From contig NC_035161.2 in the NCBI RefSeq assembly GCF_001659605.2, positions 24,909,691-24,973,690 on the forward strand: DNA of 64,000 nucleotides, given 5' to 3'. The translations under genes were made by a program, and so were the position numbers. The notes beneath the pieces were generated by a model. The model made no database searches and was not told the DNA's origin. It saw only the letters and a list, made by a program, of their open reading frames with translations. This DNA is from Manihot esculenta. Its lineage: Eukaryota; Streptophyta; Magnoliopsida; Malpighiales; Euphorbiaceae. Shown here one piece after another: positions 45,625-57,511 of this stretch; position 1 is the stretch's first letter; each line of letters opens with the position of its first letter.

Positions 45625-48600
45625 ATGCGAGGCTCACGTCGATCCGCTAGATTGAGAGGAGCTCCACCTGAGAATGAGGGCATGGATGCCCATCCCCCTG
45701 CTCTGCTAAGGGCAAGGTCTTGTAGAACAAGTAGAGAAGGAACATCAAAAGACCCTAGAAGGTCTTTTGATGTAAACCGGAGGAGATCAGTTCAAAGTGG
45801 AATGTCAGCTGATGTGAGGGAATCAGAGGAGGATGAGCAGAGAAGAGATAGTAGTATGGGCATGAGTATGTCGGGAGAGGGTATGGGAGAGTCACAAGGA
45901 GGCGCTCAAGCCTCGGGTTATGCTCACCCACCCCAGTATCCACCCTTTCCACAGGGCCTAGGGTATCCGATGGGGGGTACATCAGATTACTCCAGCTTTA
46001 ACCCATATCCCTCCTTCATGCTCTATCCTCCCTTTTACCCACCATACCCACAGTACCCTATGTTTCCACCCTCACCCTTCTACCCAAATACAGTAATCCC
46101 TAACCCAAGGAATGCTGCACCTCCTCCTCCACCAATAGAACTTGTAGTCCCTGTTATCCAAACACCTAAACCTAGCTCATCTATGGGGAGCAAAGTAAAG
46201 ATGACAGATTACCTAAAGCTGGATACTCCCAAGTTCAAGACAGGTGATGATCCGTTTGAGTACCTCAAAAAGGTAAAGATGATAACAGATGAGCTGGGAG
46301 CTAGCGATAGTAGAGCCATTCAAATGGCGGGGTTCACATTGAAATGTAAGAAAGCACGGGAGTGGTTTAAAAATTATGTGGACCCAAGGTTGGATAGCCT
46401 ATCTTGGGAAGAGTTTGCCAACGAGTTTGCTGGATGGGCTTTTCCTGACAGTTCAAGAGAGCTGAAAGTTATTGAGTTTGAGCAGCTGAGACAAACAGAG
46501 GACATGAGCGTCGATGAGTACACAGATAAATTCCTAGAGTTGCTGTAGTATGTGGGTCAGGCATATGACACAGATCAAAAGAAAGCTAAGAGGTATACCA
46601 TGAGGCTCCATCCTAGGTATTCCTCCTTGATCCTAGCAGCAGAGAGAGAGAGCTTCCACACCATAGTGGATGCAGCACGGAAGACGGAGGCTAGTGTCAT
46701 TATATAGGGGACAGTTAAATAGCAGGTGGCACAGCCCTCGGGTTCCAAGACCCCAAGCAGAGGAAAGTTTGATCTCTCATCTCTAAGTACAGTAGCCTCA
46801 GGAAGCAAAAAGTGGGGTAAAGCCAAGCCCAAGAAGAATAAGTTTTGGAACAGGTTAAAGTCTGGTCTGGGTTTAGGTGGTGGTTCGAGCTCTGGTTTGG
46901 ATGGCTCAGAATGTTTGAGGTGCGATAAACCACACAAGGGAGTCTGTCGGTTTGGGACAACAGCATGTTTCAGATGCGGACAGGAGGGACACATAACACG
47001 GGGATGTCCTAATGCAGCCATGATGGCACAATCCCAGCAGACAGCTTCAGGTAGTATGGCTCAGCCAACAACTCCAGCCATGACTCAGGGTAGTGGTAGA
47101 GGCAGAGGGAGAGGGGCAGCCTCTTCTTCAGCAGGTTCTCGGGGTGAAGGTCCATCAGCTCCAGCTCGGATCTTCACTATGACACAGCAGGAGGCTAACA
47201 CGTCAAACACCGTGGTGTCAGGTAATCTCTTCATTGGATGTTCTGATGTGTATGCTTTAATGGACCCTGGTGCTTCTCATTCTTTTGTTGCTCCGAGAGC
47301 CGTAGAGAGGTTGGGTTTGATAGTCTCTGGGTTAGAGTGTCCCCTCTGGGTCAGTGGACCCAAGTGTGATCCATCAGTGGCAGAGTCAGTCTGCCGGTAT
47401 AGTCCAGTGTTTGTTGAGGGTAGATGCCTTCCAGCCGACCTTATGGTTCTAGATTTGATTGATTTTGATGTCATTCTAGGGATGGATTTGCTATCTGCTC
47501 ATGGTGCTACCTTAGACTGCAGAGACAAGATAGTCAGGTTCAGAGGACAGGATGGGTCAGAGGTTATCTTCAGAGGAGACAGGAGGGGTACACCTAGAGG
47601 ATTGATATCAGCCCTACAGGCTCATAGGTTGCTCAGGAGAGGTTGTCAGGGGTTTCTAGCTCATGTGAGAGAGCTTGATAATCAGGTCAAGGAGCCCGCC
47701 TCAGTTCTTGTAGTCAGAGAGTTCCTAGATCTTTTTCCAGACGAGCTGCTAGGTTTACCACTTGCTAGGGAGATAGAGTTCGAAATAGAAGTGATGCCTG
47801 GAACCAGACCGATCTCTATCCCTCCCTACAGGATGGCACCTGCAGAGTTGAAAGAGTTGAAAGATCAGCTGCAAGAGTTGGTAGATAAGGGTTTCATCCG
47901 ACTGAGTACCTCACCTTGGGGTGCTCCAGTCCTGTTTGTAAGGAAGAGGGATGGATCCCTAAGACTTTATATCGACTACAGACAGTTGAACAAAGTTACT
48001 ACCAAGAACAAGTATCCTCTACCCAGGATCAACGATCTATTTGACCAGCTAGCAGGAGTAGGTTGTTTTTCCAAGATAGATCTGAGATCTGGGTACCACC
48101 AGCTAAGAATTAGAGAGGAAGATGTGTTGAAGACGGTGTTCAGGACCAGATATGGGCATTATGAGTTCCTAGTGATGCCGTTTGGACTGACCAATGCCCC
48201 TGCAATATTCATGGACCTCATGAACAGAGTGTTTAGCCAGTATCTGGATCACTTTGTTATCGTTTTCATTGATGATATCTTAGCGTATTCCAGAAACGCA
48301 GAGGAGCATGCCCATCATCTGAGGATAGTTTTGCAGACCCTGAGGGAGCACGGCTTGTATGCCAAGTTCTCCAAGTGTGAATTCTGATTGAGGAGCATCT
48401 CATTCTTGGGGCATGTTGTGTCAGAAAAAGGAATTGAAATGGATCCCAAGAAGGTAAAAGCCATAGTTAACTGGCCTAGACCCACTACAGTTACTGAGAT
48501 CAAAAGCTTTTTGGGTTTGGTAGGTTACTACAGGAGGTTCGTTCAGGACTTTTCAAAAATTGCCGCTCCTATGACCAGATTGACCAAGAAAAATCAGAGG

Positions 48601-49803
48601 TTTGTTTGGTCAGATCAGTGTGAGGAAAGCTTTGAAGAGCTGAAGAAAAGGTTAACGTCAGCACCGGAGTTAGCTCTGCCTACCAGTAATGAAGACTTCA
48701 CAGTATTTTGTGATGCATCCCGAGTGGGACTAGGTTGTATGTTGATGCAAAATGAGAGGGTAATTGCTTATGCTTCTAGGCAGCTGAAGAAGCATGAGTT
48801 GAATTATCCTACACATGACCTAGAGATGGCAGCTGTGATCTTCGCACTCAAGATGTGGAGGCATTACCTTTATGGGGTTAAATGTGAGATCTTTACAGAT
48901 CATAAGAGTTTGCAATACATCTTGAGTCAGAGAGAGTTGAACTTGAGGCAGAGGAGATGGGTAGAACTGCTTAGTGACTATGATTGCAAAATTTAGTACC
49001 ACCCGGGTAAGGCAAATGTTGTGGCAGATGCCCTAAGCCGAAAATCACTTGGCAGTCTATTCCATGTTACAGTAGAGAGAAGACCGGTGGCGAGGGAATT
49101 CTATAAGCTCATTGATGAAGGGCTGCAGTTGGAGTTGTCTGGTACAGGTGCTTTGATAGCTCAGATGAGAGTAACACCCGTGTTTCTGGAGCAGGTGGCT
49201 CAGAAACAGCACGAGGACCTCGAGTTGGTGAAGATAGCCAGAGCAGTTCAAGCAGGCAAGAATGAGGAGTTCAGATTCAACAATAAGAGGATCCTTTGTT
49301 ATAGGAACCAGTTGTGTGTACCAGATGACGTGAGTTTGAAGGGAGACATTATGAGGGAACCTCATAATGCCAGATACAGTGTTCACCCTGGAGCCACCAA
49401 GATGTATCAAGATCCGAAGAGAGTTTATTGGTGGCCAGCTATGAAGAAAGAAGTGGCACAGTTTGTGTCCGCCTGTGAAGTCTATCAAAGGGTGAAGCTG
49501 GAATATCAGAAGCCAGCTGAAATGCTTAACCCACTGCCGATTCCAGAGTGGAAATGGGAGAATAAAGCTATGGGTTTCGTGGTGGGGTTACCGGCAACGT
49601 CCAACAGACTAGACTCCATATGGGTGATTGTGGACAGACTGACCAAATCTGCTCACTTCATCCCTGTCAGGAGTGGCTATTCTGTGGACAAATTGGCACG
49701 AGTGTATGTGGAAGAGGTTGTGAGGTTGCATGGGGCTTCGGTCTCAATAGTGTCAGATAGGGGACCCCAGTTCACCTCCAGGTTTTGGCGGAGTTTGCAG
49801 AAT
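45625..49803 (+). pseudogene. gag-pol, Tekay/Del chromovirus, truncated with five in-frame stops (T3)
   Basis: Same frame throughout from MRGSRRSARLRGAPP. Stops at 46546 (TAG), 46705 (TAG, where sisters have Gln), 46720 (TAG), 48385 (TGA for Trp) and 48994 (TAG for Gln). Gag core ([21 protein letters not shown]), [12 protein letters not shown] and knuckle [15 protein letters not shown], protease [10 protein letters not shown], reverse transcriptase with FIDD intact, RNase [11 protein letters not shown], integrase zinc region where the usual CETCQ reads CEVYQ (a zinc-binding cysteine lost) and the first half of the DDE core up to [18 protein letters not shown], after which homology stops. Not functional. 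Confidence 0.92.
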
Positions 49804-50361
49804 GCTACTACTTCTTCCTTTTGGTTGCATGCTTTGAAAGTGTACGAGATGATGACTAGTTGAACCCATCATTAGATTTGATCTTTCTGATGCAGTGCCT
49901 GTTTGATTCTGAGCAGTTCTGGGTTGAATATAGCTAAATGAATAAGTATCAGTCCTGTGATTTGCACTATGGGGCTTCGTTAGGACACTTGGCAAGTGCT
50001 GCAGTTGAGCTTCAAGTGCTGCAGTATAACTATTAGAACTAGCTGATTTCTTGTTGTTGCCAAATCTATTTAAAGATCCAGCACCGGAAATTCGAGCTCC
50101 AGGACATGATGGGATCCTTTTTTGGACATTTTCCTTGGAGTTTTCTGAAGGCTGCACTCCGTTGTTGTTGTCAAAGTTGTTTCGATCTTGTTGGACTTGG
50201 ATATTCTTCCCTGAGATGTTATGATACTGATCAGCTCCTCCTGCATTCTCCTCAAGATTGTTCTGATGCTGCGACTGAACTTTGTCTTCTTCCATTTCTG
50301 ACTCAGAAGCTTTCTCCTCATCCATCAATTTCAGCATTTCTTCTCTCATCCATGATAACAA
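49804..50361 (-). other. Unrecognised coding-like fragment
   Basis: On the minus strand an open frame of roughly 185 codons runs from NLLSWMREEMLKLMDEEKAS through a Gln/Asn/Ser-rich middle (GARISGAGSLNRFGNNKKSA, SNSYTAALEAQL) to SNLMMGSTSHHLVHFQSMQP, reaching the T3 break. Frame length, an acidic-polar composition and lack of stops suggest part of a real protein-coding exon, but I do not recognise the family. It may be an exon of a host gene cut by the T3 rearrangement, or a captured gene piece. The opposite strand also has a shorter frame (50106-50390), which I discount. Confidence 0.4.
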
Positions 50362-50652
50362 ATTCTTTAGGAAATAAAAAGTCTAAATGATATAAGACTG
50401 GTTAGACTCTATAAAAAATTTTAACCAATATCATTTGGTTAGAACGATATAAAAGAAATTAGAGGGTAAAAATCGAAAAGTCTTATTGAAATTCTTGAAA
50501 AATTGAAAAGTGAGTTTCAAATAATTAAAAAAAAGGTTATTTATAATAGAAATAAATCTAATATTTAAAATTATAAAAATATCTAAAAAAATAATTAAAA
50601 TGTAAAATTAACCCCTTAAACGGTAGAATTTTCGTCTTAAATTTTGTGTAGG
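50362..50652. other. AT-rich spacer
   Basis: No recognisable gene or repeat apart from short A/T runs. Ends at the first LTR of the next element. Confidence 0.4.
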
Positions 50653-51285
50653 TTTCAGGGTCATAGAGTTTTCAGGGACCAAAACTGTAATTTTTCAACA
50701 TTGGAGTTCCTAGGAAATAATAATGGAATAAATTAGTAGAAAGTATTAGGAAGATAAGAGCCGAGAAAATTTGTTGTAATTCCTTTCCATGTATTTATTT
50801 TGGGGGGTGTCATATGAGACATGTTGATGTCTCCTCCTACCACAAGCCAAGTTGTTCCTAAGGCTCTTTAGGGGGGAGTGATTAGTTGGCCACCAGCTGG
50901 GGCTGGGCTCAATTGGCTACCGTAGGTCTACGGAGATCCCAAGTGTGCCTTCACTCCTTGTAGACCGTCCCCCCTGTCTACAAGGGAGGTGAGAATTATT
51001 ATAACGATTGCATCGATGATAATGTATAATTATCATTTTGCCCCTGGAATAAAATAAATAGTCTGTTCATGAATTCTCATGTTCAATTCTTTTCTTTTGT
51101 GCCTACTGTAAGGCTTCTAATGGAATGCCGCCTGTTGGCTTCGGTGTTCGCTTATATAACCTTGACTAATCAGGAAAATCATGTTCACAAGGTATCGAGT
51201 GATTTTTAAGGCTGACTTGGCTTGAAGGTGTTCAAGTCAAGTGCCGCACCGTTCCAGGCGATTGCTAAAATCTGAAACTGTGACA
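50653..51285 (+). repeat. 5' LTR of the 50.6-55.9 kb element
   Basis: Begins TTTCAGGGTCATAGAG (canonical TG altered to TT) and ends CTGAAACTGTGACA. Contains the arms CTTGTAGACCG / CTACAAGGGAGG around 50957-50990, able to form a hairpin. Confidence 0.88.
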
Positions 51286-51917
51286 ATTGGTATCAGAGTA
51301 AAGGAAGATCTACAAGCAATGTAAAGGAATGACAAAGTTTGGCACACACAGGAAGGCCCTTGAGAGAAGGGTGAGAATCGTGCTGCCTGGTTAGATGTCT
51401 ATGCCACCTAAGAGGAGAAGGCGTTGGAGATTGATTCTGGTTAGACATGCCTTGAGGCACTACAGAGGGAAAAATGAACGTTGTTGGCTATGATAGCCAA
51501 ATTGTTGGGACATTGAGGCCACCCAAAACCTCTTTCACGCGAATAACACCCGGTGGGGCGATCTTGAGTGTAAAGTGATGAAAGGAGGAGGCAGTGACCT
51601 CCCAATTATGAAGCTACGAGGAGTAGTAGCACGTTGTGAGGCAAGGAAGACAAAAGCGTGAGCCTTCGGGCTAGATCGACCATATTAACCAGAGGTGCTG
51701 CACGCTCCACTAAGGACACCATTGGGAGAGAGGTAATGACCTAGTATTGCACACTACATTGAAAATGTCTTCTAGAGAAAGGGTAGTGACTAGGTGCTAC
51801 ATACTCCCTTTTAGTGGCCCTTGGAGAGGGAGTAATGACCTCAGGGTACAGTGATAAAGGGGAGGATGAGCCGATAGAGCTTGAGGCCATCTGAGAATTC
51901 CGAGACCATTCCACTCA

Positions 51918-52077
51918 GAATTGAGGCAAGAGGCCTCCTGAGACATGAGGCGAGAGGTCTCCTGAGACAGAATTGAGGCAAGAGGCCTCTTGAGATAGAA
52001 TTGAGGCAAGAGGCCTCTTGAGATAGAATTGAGGCAAGAGGCCTCTTGAGACAAAATTGAGGCAGAGGCCTCTCATG
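51918..52077 (+). repeat. 28-bp tandem repeat, six units
   Basis: Units start at 51918, 51946 (24-bp variant), 51970, 51998, 52026 and 52054, each built on GAATTGAGGCAAGAGGCCTC followed by TTGAGATA or a variant. Every unit contains the palindrome GAGGCCTC except 51946 (GAGGTCTC). Lies in the 5' part of the element's interior. Confidence 0.88.
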
Positions 52078-55000
52078 TTTTTTTTTTTTTGCTTGTAGGA
52101 ATGGTGCAAGAATATTAAATATGACATAAGAGAGACTATGAGCAATACTCCAGAACTGAACCAGTGGAACACTTATCAATGGCGTGAATTACGAGCTAAT
52201 GCCTATGAAGTAGGCAAGGGGGGGAATCCCAGAACCTCAATCCTTGTTATGGGATGGAGGTAAATAATTTCTCTTTAATATGAACTTATTTATTAATATT
52301 ATTTGGAATTGTGACTGTGCAAATATATAAAGAGCAACATTTATATGATCGAACTATAAAGCTAAATTTATTCGAAGAAGGAAAGTGTAAAGTCCTATGG
52401 ATAGAGGATGTTCACAATACACATGAGAAAAGGGATATGAAATGATAAGCTTCAATTTTACTACAAGAATATAACATTTGTTATTCAAGAGAGTTGGTAA
52501 ACTCCAACAAGGTGTTCATAAGGAATGTACATAAAGGAACTGTTCAGCATCTAGGGCTGACACAAAAGAATGTGGCACTTGATTCTAATAGAGTAAGCGG
52601 ATTGTGATAACAAATTCAAGAGACATGACTGAGCTTAAAATCGTCCTGAATAAGGTCAAAACTTGGAGGAATATGGTGTAGAGGAAAGGGTAACCAAAAT
52701 TGAGTTGATTCTATTACCAAGGAGTTAAAGAGATGTTCAACTCCGGTATCTGATTGATAGCTACCTAAGAAGATGGGCTAAAGTAGTAAGTGGGGAAGCG
52801 GTTTGAAATGTTGTAAACAAGATGATAGAGAAGTGACATAACTAAGCAGTATGAAGTGTTCTCTATGAAGAAAGCCATATTATTCTACAAATTGCTTGTG
52901 CGGAAATGCTTTGAAGGTCTTGAAGGACTTGGTGAGTAAGGGAGGAGGGAACATAAGGTATAAATCCTAGAGTTGTCAACTCCAAGTTGTTTGTACTTTC
53001 TTGTTTCTCCCCACCTGAAGTAGTATTATTGCGTGAAGGGATCAATCATGATGGAAATATTCTATGAGTGTTGTGTCAAATAAGGGACATGGGATAGAGG
53101 AGGAGATCTTTAAAGTCTCCTTGAGGACTCTAAGAGAAGAAATGAGAATCGGAGCTAGTATAAAACAACATATCGTTGCCCAATGTCAGGTGTATTAGAG
53201 TTGATGCTACAAAGCGGGCACAAATCCAAGATTCGTGGACTGTTTCCACAATTGTTAGAATCAGGACTAAAACTGAAATGGATGATATGAGGAAATAAAG
53301 ATAAAGCAGAAAACTTGAGTGCAGGGATTAATGTGAGCATGTCCTTTAACAAACTCGCTTAATCAAGGACATTGAAAAGCAAGATGGACTTCACAATTTC
53401 TCCTTGTAGTGAACCCGAGACATCAATAGATGTGGCGTCTCCCAAAACAACACAAGTTATTTCTGTTTTGACCAATAATTGTTCCTTGATAAAGGAGAGG
53501 TAATCAAGAGTAATGAAGAAGAAACTAGTGGCTATCCAGCACGAGGGGGTGCAAGAGTAAACTCAATAAAAAGTAGCATTCGATGAAGTATTGTCTATAT
53601 GTGCGTAAGTGGAACAAAAAATAAATAAATAAATAAATGTGGTAATTATGGGAAATGAGTACAATGGTTATCAACTGTTTTGATATTCTCTTATAAATTA
53701 CTTGATCCTGGTGCGTAACTAGTGAGCAAGTTATTGCTCCTATAACTCTTGCTATGTTGTGCAACATTGTTAGTGCAGAAGGAAAAGTTTTGAGAGATCC
53801 ATATGAAACACTGGTAGGGATGAGATGGTGATAGATCAAAGGTGGTAGTTGCCTCATCTCTCAAAACATATCATTTACAAGAATACAGAAAACGAGCATC
53901 AAAATAGAAAAGGCGTACCCTAAAAAGAAAAAAAATGGGAAAAAAAACCAAGATTAAGTTTTGCAATGATGAAAATGAGTCAAAAAGTGGAATAGATGGG
54001 GTCCAGAGGGGATAAAAAAAGAAAATAACAATTACAAGAGTAGGAAACAATGTTTAATACGTGCCAACCAACTATGATTGCCGAGCACATGTTCATTCTC
54101 TTTGAGGTAAGTAAACATTTTGATAGGACAACCAAGAGGAATGTAGGATAACATTGGGCGAGAGTTGTATCAAATGCCGTTGGGAGCAACAGTATTGGGA
54201 AAACAAATAATTCACTCATCCTACGACAAAAAGAAGGAGTATAAGCAAAAACTAACAAAAGTGAGGACCATTGAATTGGTCAAAGGAGTGAGGGGCTTAA
54301 GGCAATGATGAGAGATGGAGATCCTTAATGATAATTCAGTACGAGAGAAGGGAATTTAACGAGAGGGAACCCTCTCACATCATATGAGTATAATATTTTT
54401 TTTTTGTGTTTTCTAATATCATTTTTTATCTTACTTTATTTAGTTATTCATTTATTCTGAGATATTTTGTGTATTATTGAGTCAGGTTCCTCGTAATGTG
54501 GGACTTGACAAGTTGGTGCTAACAGATATTGTGAACATATAGGCTATAGCTTCCTTAAAAATGATTGGAAAATAATGTGTAATTAAAAGGACAAATTTAG
54601 TCCTACCTTTGTTGTTGAGCAGGAAAGAGACCTCATGGCCAAACAAAAGTTCGCTACAAGTGGAATAACGTGGTGTTATGTCAAGGGGATGGGTAAAAGC
54701 AGTTCAAGTCTTAGTGGGCAAGTGTTGTTGGCACACCTGTTGATTTGTAATGGGTTGTATTCTAGATAACTTGCTATACTAATTCATATTTAAATCTGAC
54801 GTGGATAGTACTAATCTTTCTTATGAGACTATTACAGGTTAATCACGATGTCGTGTGGTATGAGTGTATGTAGGTTGATAGATTTGTTGCACGATGGGGT
54901 CGTGCTTTTGAGGCGAAGAGTAAGGTCGACAATTAAAGACAAGTAATGGCGAGACATGTTTAGGAGAAAAGAATCAGTGATCAATGAGTTCAAGCAATAA

Positions 55001-55305
55001 GTTCGTGCAGAGGAGTAAAGTAACAATTTCTCACACCATTTGTAGTAGACTAAGGAATCAATGGCAGAACATTTACCACCAGAAGATAGAGCTTTCGTAG
55101 TTTCATCATCATAAAGAACTAGCAGTTCACAGAGATACCAAGAACTGAATGATTTCATAAAAAAGAAGTAAGGTTGTCCAACAATTTAATCAACCAGGAT
55201 TGGGATCAGATCCCACTGCGAGCAAGCCTAAGAGCGTCGGACTCGAAGATTGAAGAACCCCAACAAACTCAGTTGACGAGGACGTCGACAGTTTAAGTGG
55301 GGGAG

Positions 55306-55938
55306 TGTCAGGGTCATAGAGTTTTCAGGGATCAAAACTGTAATTTTCCAGCATTGGAGTTCTTAGAAAACAATAATGGGATAAATTAGTAGAAAGTATT
55401 AGGAAGATAAAGGCCGAGACAATTTGTTGTAATTCATTTCCATGTATTTATTTTGAGGGGTGTCATATGAGACATGTTGATGTCTCCTCCTACCACAAGC
55501 CAAGTTGTTCCGAAGGCTCTTTAGGGGGGAGTGACTAGTTGGCCACCAGCTGGGGCTGGGCCCAGTTGGCTACCGTAGGCCTACGGAGATCCCAAGTGTG
55601 CCTTCACTCCTTGTAGACCGTCCCCCCTGTCTACAAGGGAGGTGAGAATTATTATAACGATTGCGTCGATGATAATGTATAATTACTATTTTGCCCCTGG
55701 AATAAAATAGGTAGCTTGTTTATGAATTCTCATGTTCAATTCTTTTCTTTTGTGTCTACTGTGGGGCTTCTAATGGAATGCCGCCTTTTGGCTTCAGTGT
55801 TCGCTTATATAACCTTGACTAATCAGGGAAATTATGTTCACAGGGTATCGGGTGATTTTTAAGGCTGACTTGGCTTGAAGGTGTTCAAGTCAAGTGCCGC
55901 ACAGTTCCAGGCGATTGCTAAAATCTGAAACCGTGACA
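55306..55938 (+). repeat. 3' LTR of the 50.6-55.9 kb element
   Basis: Begins TGTCAGGGTCATAGAG and ends CTGAAACCGTGACA; direct repeat of 50653-51285. Confidence 0.88.
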
Positions 55939-57511
55939 ACAGGCATACGGCTCTTGTCACACTTTTGAAAGTTGTGCGTCTTGAAATTCCCTTTCTAAAA
56001 AACTATCGTGGATCTCTATTGAATGTCGACAGTAAAAATTAGGTCCAGTCTAAATTTATAGTAAAGTCCAAGTCTAGTTGCTCGTGTCACTAAATATCCA
56101 ACTCTTAATAGAGAATCACTAAATCATTTGCATGTAATAATGCTAAAAAGCAGAAAAACATGAAATTGTTGCTCACTTAATTGTTGTATAAATAACTTTT
56201 GAAAAAAATTGTAATTAAACACAAAATTGTTGAATTTTTATAACAACCGTTGCAACTCTCAAACTTCAAAAAATTCAAAAGATATTATTTTTGGAATTAC
56301 TGTACTGTTCTTATATTACTGCATTTTGACATTTAGATGTTACTAATATTTTAGTAGCGTTGAAAAATTATTGTCTAAATATAAAAATTAATAAAAATGC
56401 ATGGAAAATTACAATATATAATGAATTAAATAAATGTGCAAGTCATATCATGAAAAACTTATATGTATAAGAGAGAATTAAACTTCATAACCTGAAGTGT
56501 GATGAATGAGATCAGACTTTGACATCTGGATAGGTGGTTTGATTCGATGGAAGTTTTTCAAGAATATAGTTGGTTTATCAATGGAGTAAATGCAGGTGAT
56601 TAGTGAAAGGGCATATCGGCTTCTACTTTTGGAAAGATTAAGGTTTTTTATATCCAAGACTAAGTGGATTCTTCTTGTTGGTGAGTAAGATCGATCCTTC
56701 ACTTATTCTCAGCAAGGGTATATATACTCCCGATTGGGCCATCACGTCTCCGTCAATCTTGTTCATGACGTTTCTTCTCTGTCATTATTCCTATCATCAA
56801 GTCAAGAACTCCATTTGTCAAGAATTTCAAATGGCTCATTAATGGTAAGCAGCTGAGAAATAAATGCAGAGTCCGCCAAACCATACTTCTCCATTCAAAG
56901 ACATCACATTGATGCTTCCCCTATGCATGTGCATTTAAGACTCCATGGTGGTCCAAACTTTGAGAGGTCTACTTTCTACACTACTTGTGTTTCGACTGGT
57001 CTGAAGCCCTTAGTAGCATGATCTGACTTCCTAGAGGCCGGTCTTATTATGAGCTGGTCGGATCGGTTTGTAGAGCCTTTTATGTCATCCCTATCTTGAT
57101 AGACACGTGTCGAGATTTCAAGGGACCCTTTTATTTATGTATTATCAGATGTCCTTTCATTTCTCCAAGAGTTATTTATAACGGTTGGAGGAGCGAATTT
57201 CGAATTTATTTTTCGAACGGTTGTGAGTGATTTCTTAGCATTTTTTCTTCAAAAATCATGTGCTACGCTGTTATTCAGCTTTCAAACTGTCGTAATAAAT
57301 GCGAGTAATGATAGTTTGATGGTTTCGAGGAACCACTGTCTTCTCGGTGTAAACTTTAATGCTACCTGGGTTTTGAGGCCCATAAAAACCCGATTTTGAA
57401 TGCCTTCACTTACCTTCGACTTCCTCAATCTTTCTTCTCCCTTCTAGTGCTTTCGCTTTTTCCTACTTTGCTTGTCTTACACCTTCTTGCTTAAGGTATG
57501 TATTCTCTATC
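55939..57511. other. Intergenic DNA, possibly the leader of the frame at 57512
   Basis: 55939-56700 shows nothing recognisable. Towards the end, GGCCCATAAAAACCC near 57378 followed by a pyrimidine-rich leader (57420-57490) could be the promoter/leader or LTR of the retroelement whose frame starts at 57512; no LTR partner was found. Confidence 0.35.

Larger units (their letters stand above)
43194..49803 (+). mobile_element. Truncated Tekay/Del chromovirus (copy T3)
   Basis: 5' LTR 43194-45365, primer site 45369-45389, and gag-pol from 45625, which ends abruptly at about 49803 within integrase; there is no 3' LTR, polypurine tract or chromodomain. The next base pairs are unrelated, gene-like DNA. 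The right flank and target duplication are therefore lost; the left flank is TTCTC. It is inserted into a Tat gag. Confidence 0.9.
50653..55938 (+). mobile_element. LTR element with non-coding or fully decayed interior
   Basis: Two 633-bp LTRs (50653-51285, 55306-55938) in direct orientation, initiator tRNA-Met-type primer site at 51288 (TGGTATCAGAG) and purine tract GTTTAAGTGGGGGAG before the 3' LTR. By eye the LTRs differ at about 37 positions (about 6%), making it much older than T1 and T2. Flanks GTAGG and ACAGG may be a mutated 5-bp duplication. The 4.0 kb interior has stops in all frames and no motif I would name, so it is either a non-autonomous derivative or a dead element. Confidence 0.85.

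Noticed and set aside
51918..52077. Considered as a CRISPR-like array
   Set aside because: Units are contiguous with no variable spacers, and the sequence is plant nuclear DNA.
51797..52179. Minus-strand ORFs with repeated SQEASCLNS peptides
   Set aside because: By-product of the 28-bp DNA repeat in the interior of the LTR element; three overlapping frames show the same pattern.
53525..53857. Minus-strand 110-codon ORF in the 50.6-55.9 kb element
   Set aside because: Leu/Ile/His/Tyr-rich chance frame without motif; the opposite strand shows at most a faint protease-like scrap that I would not call.
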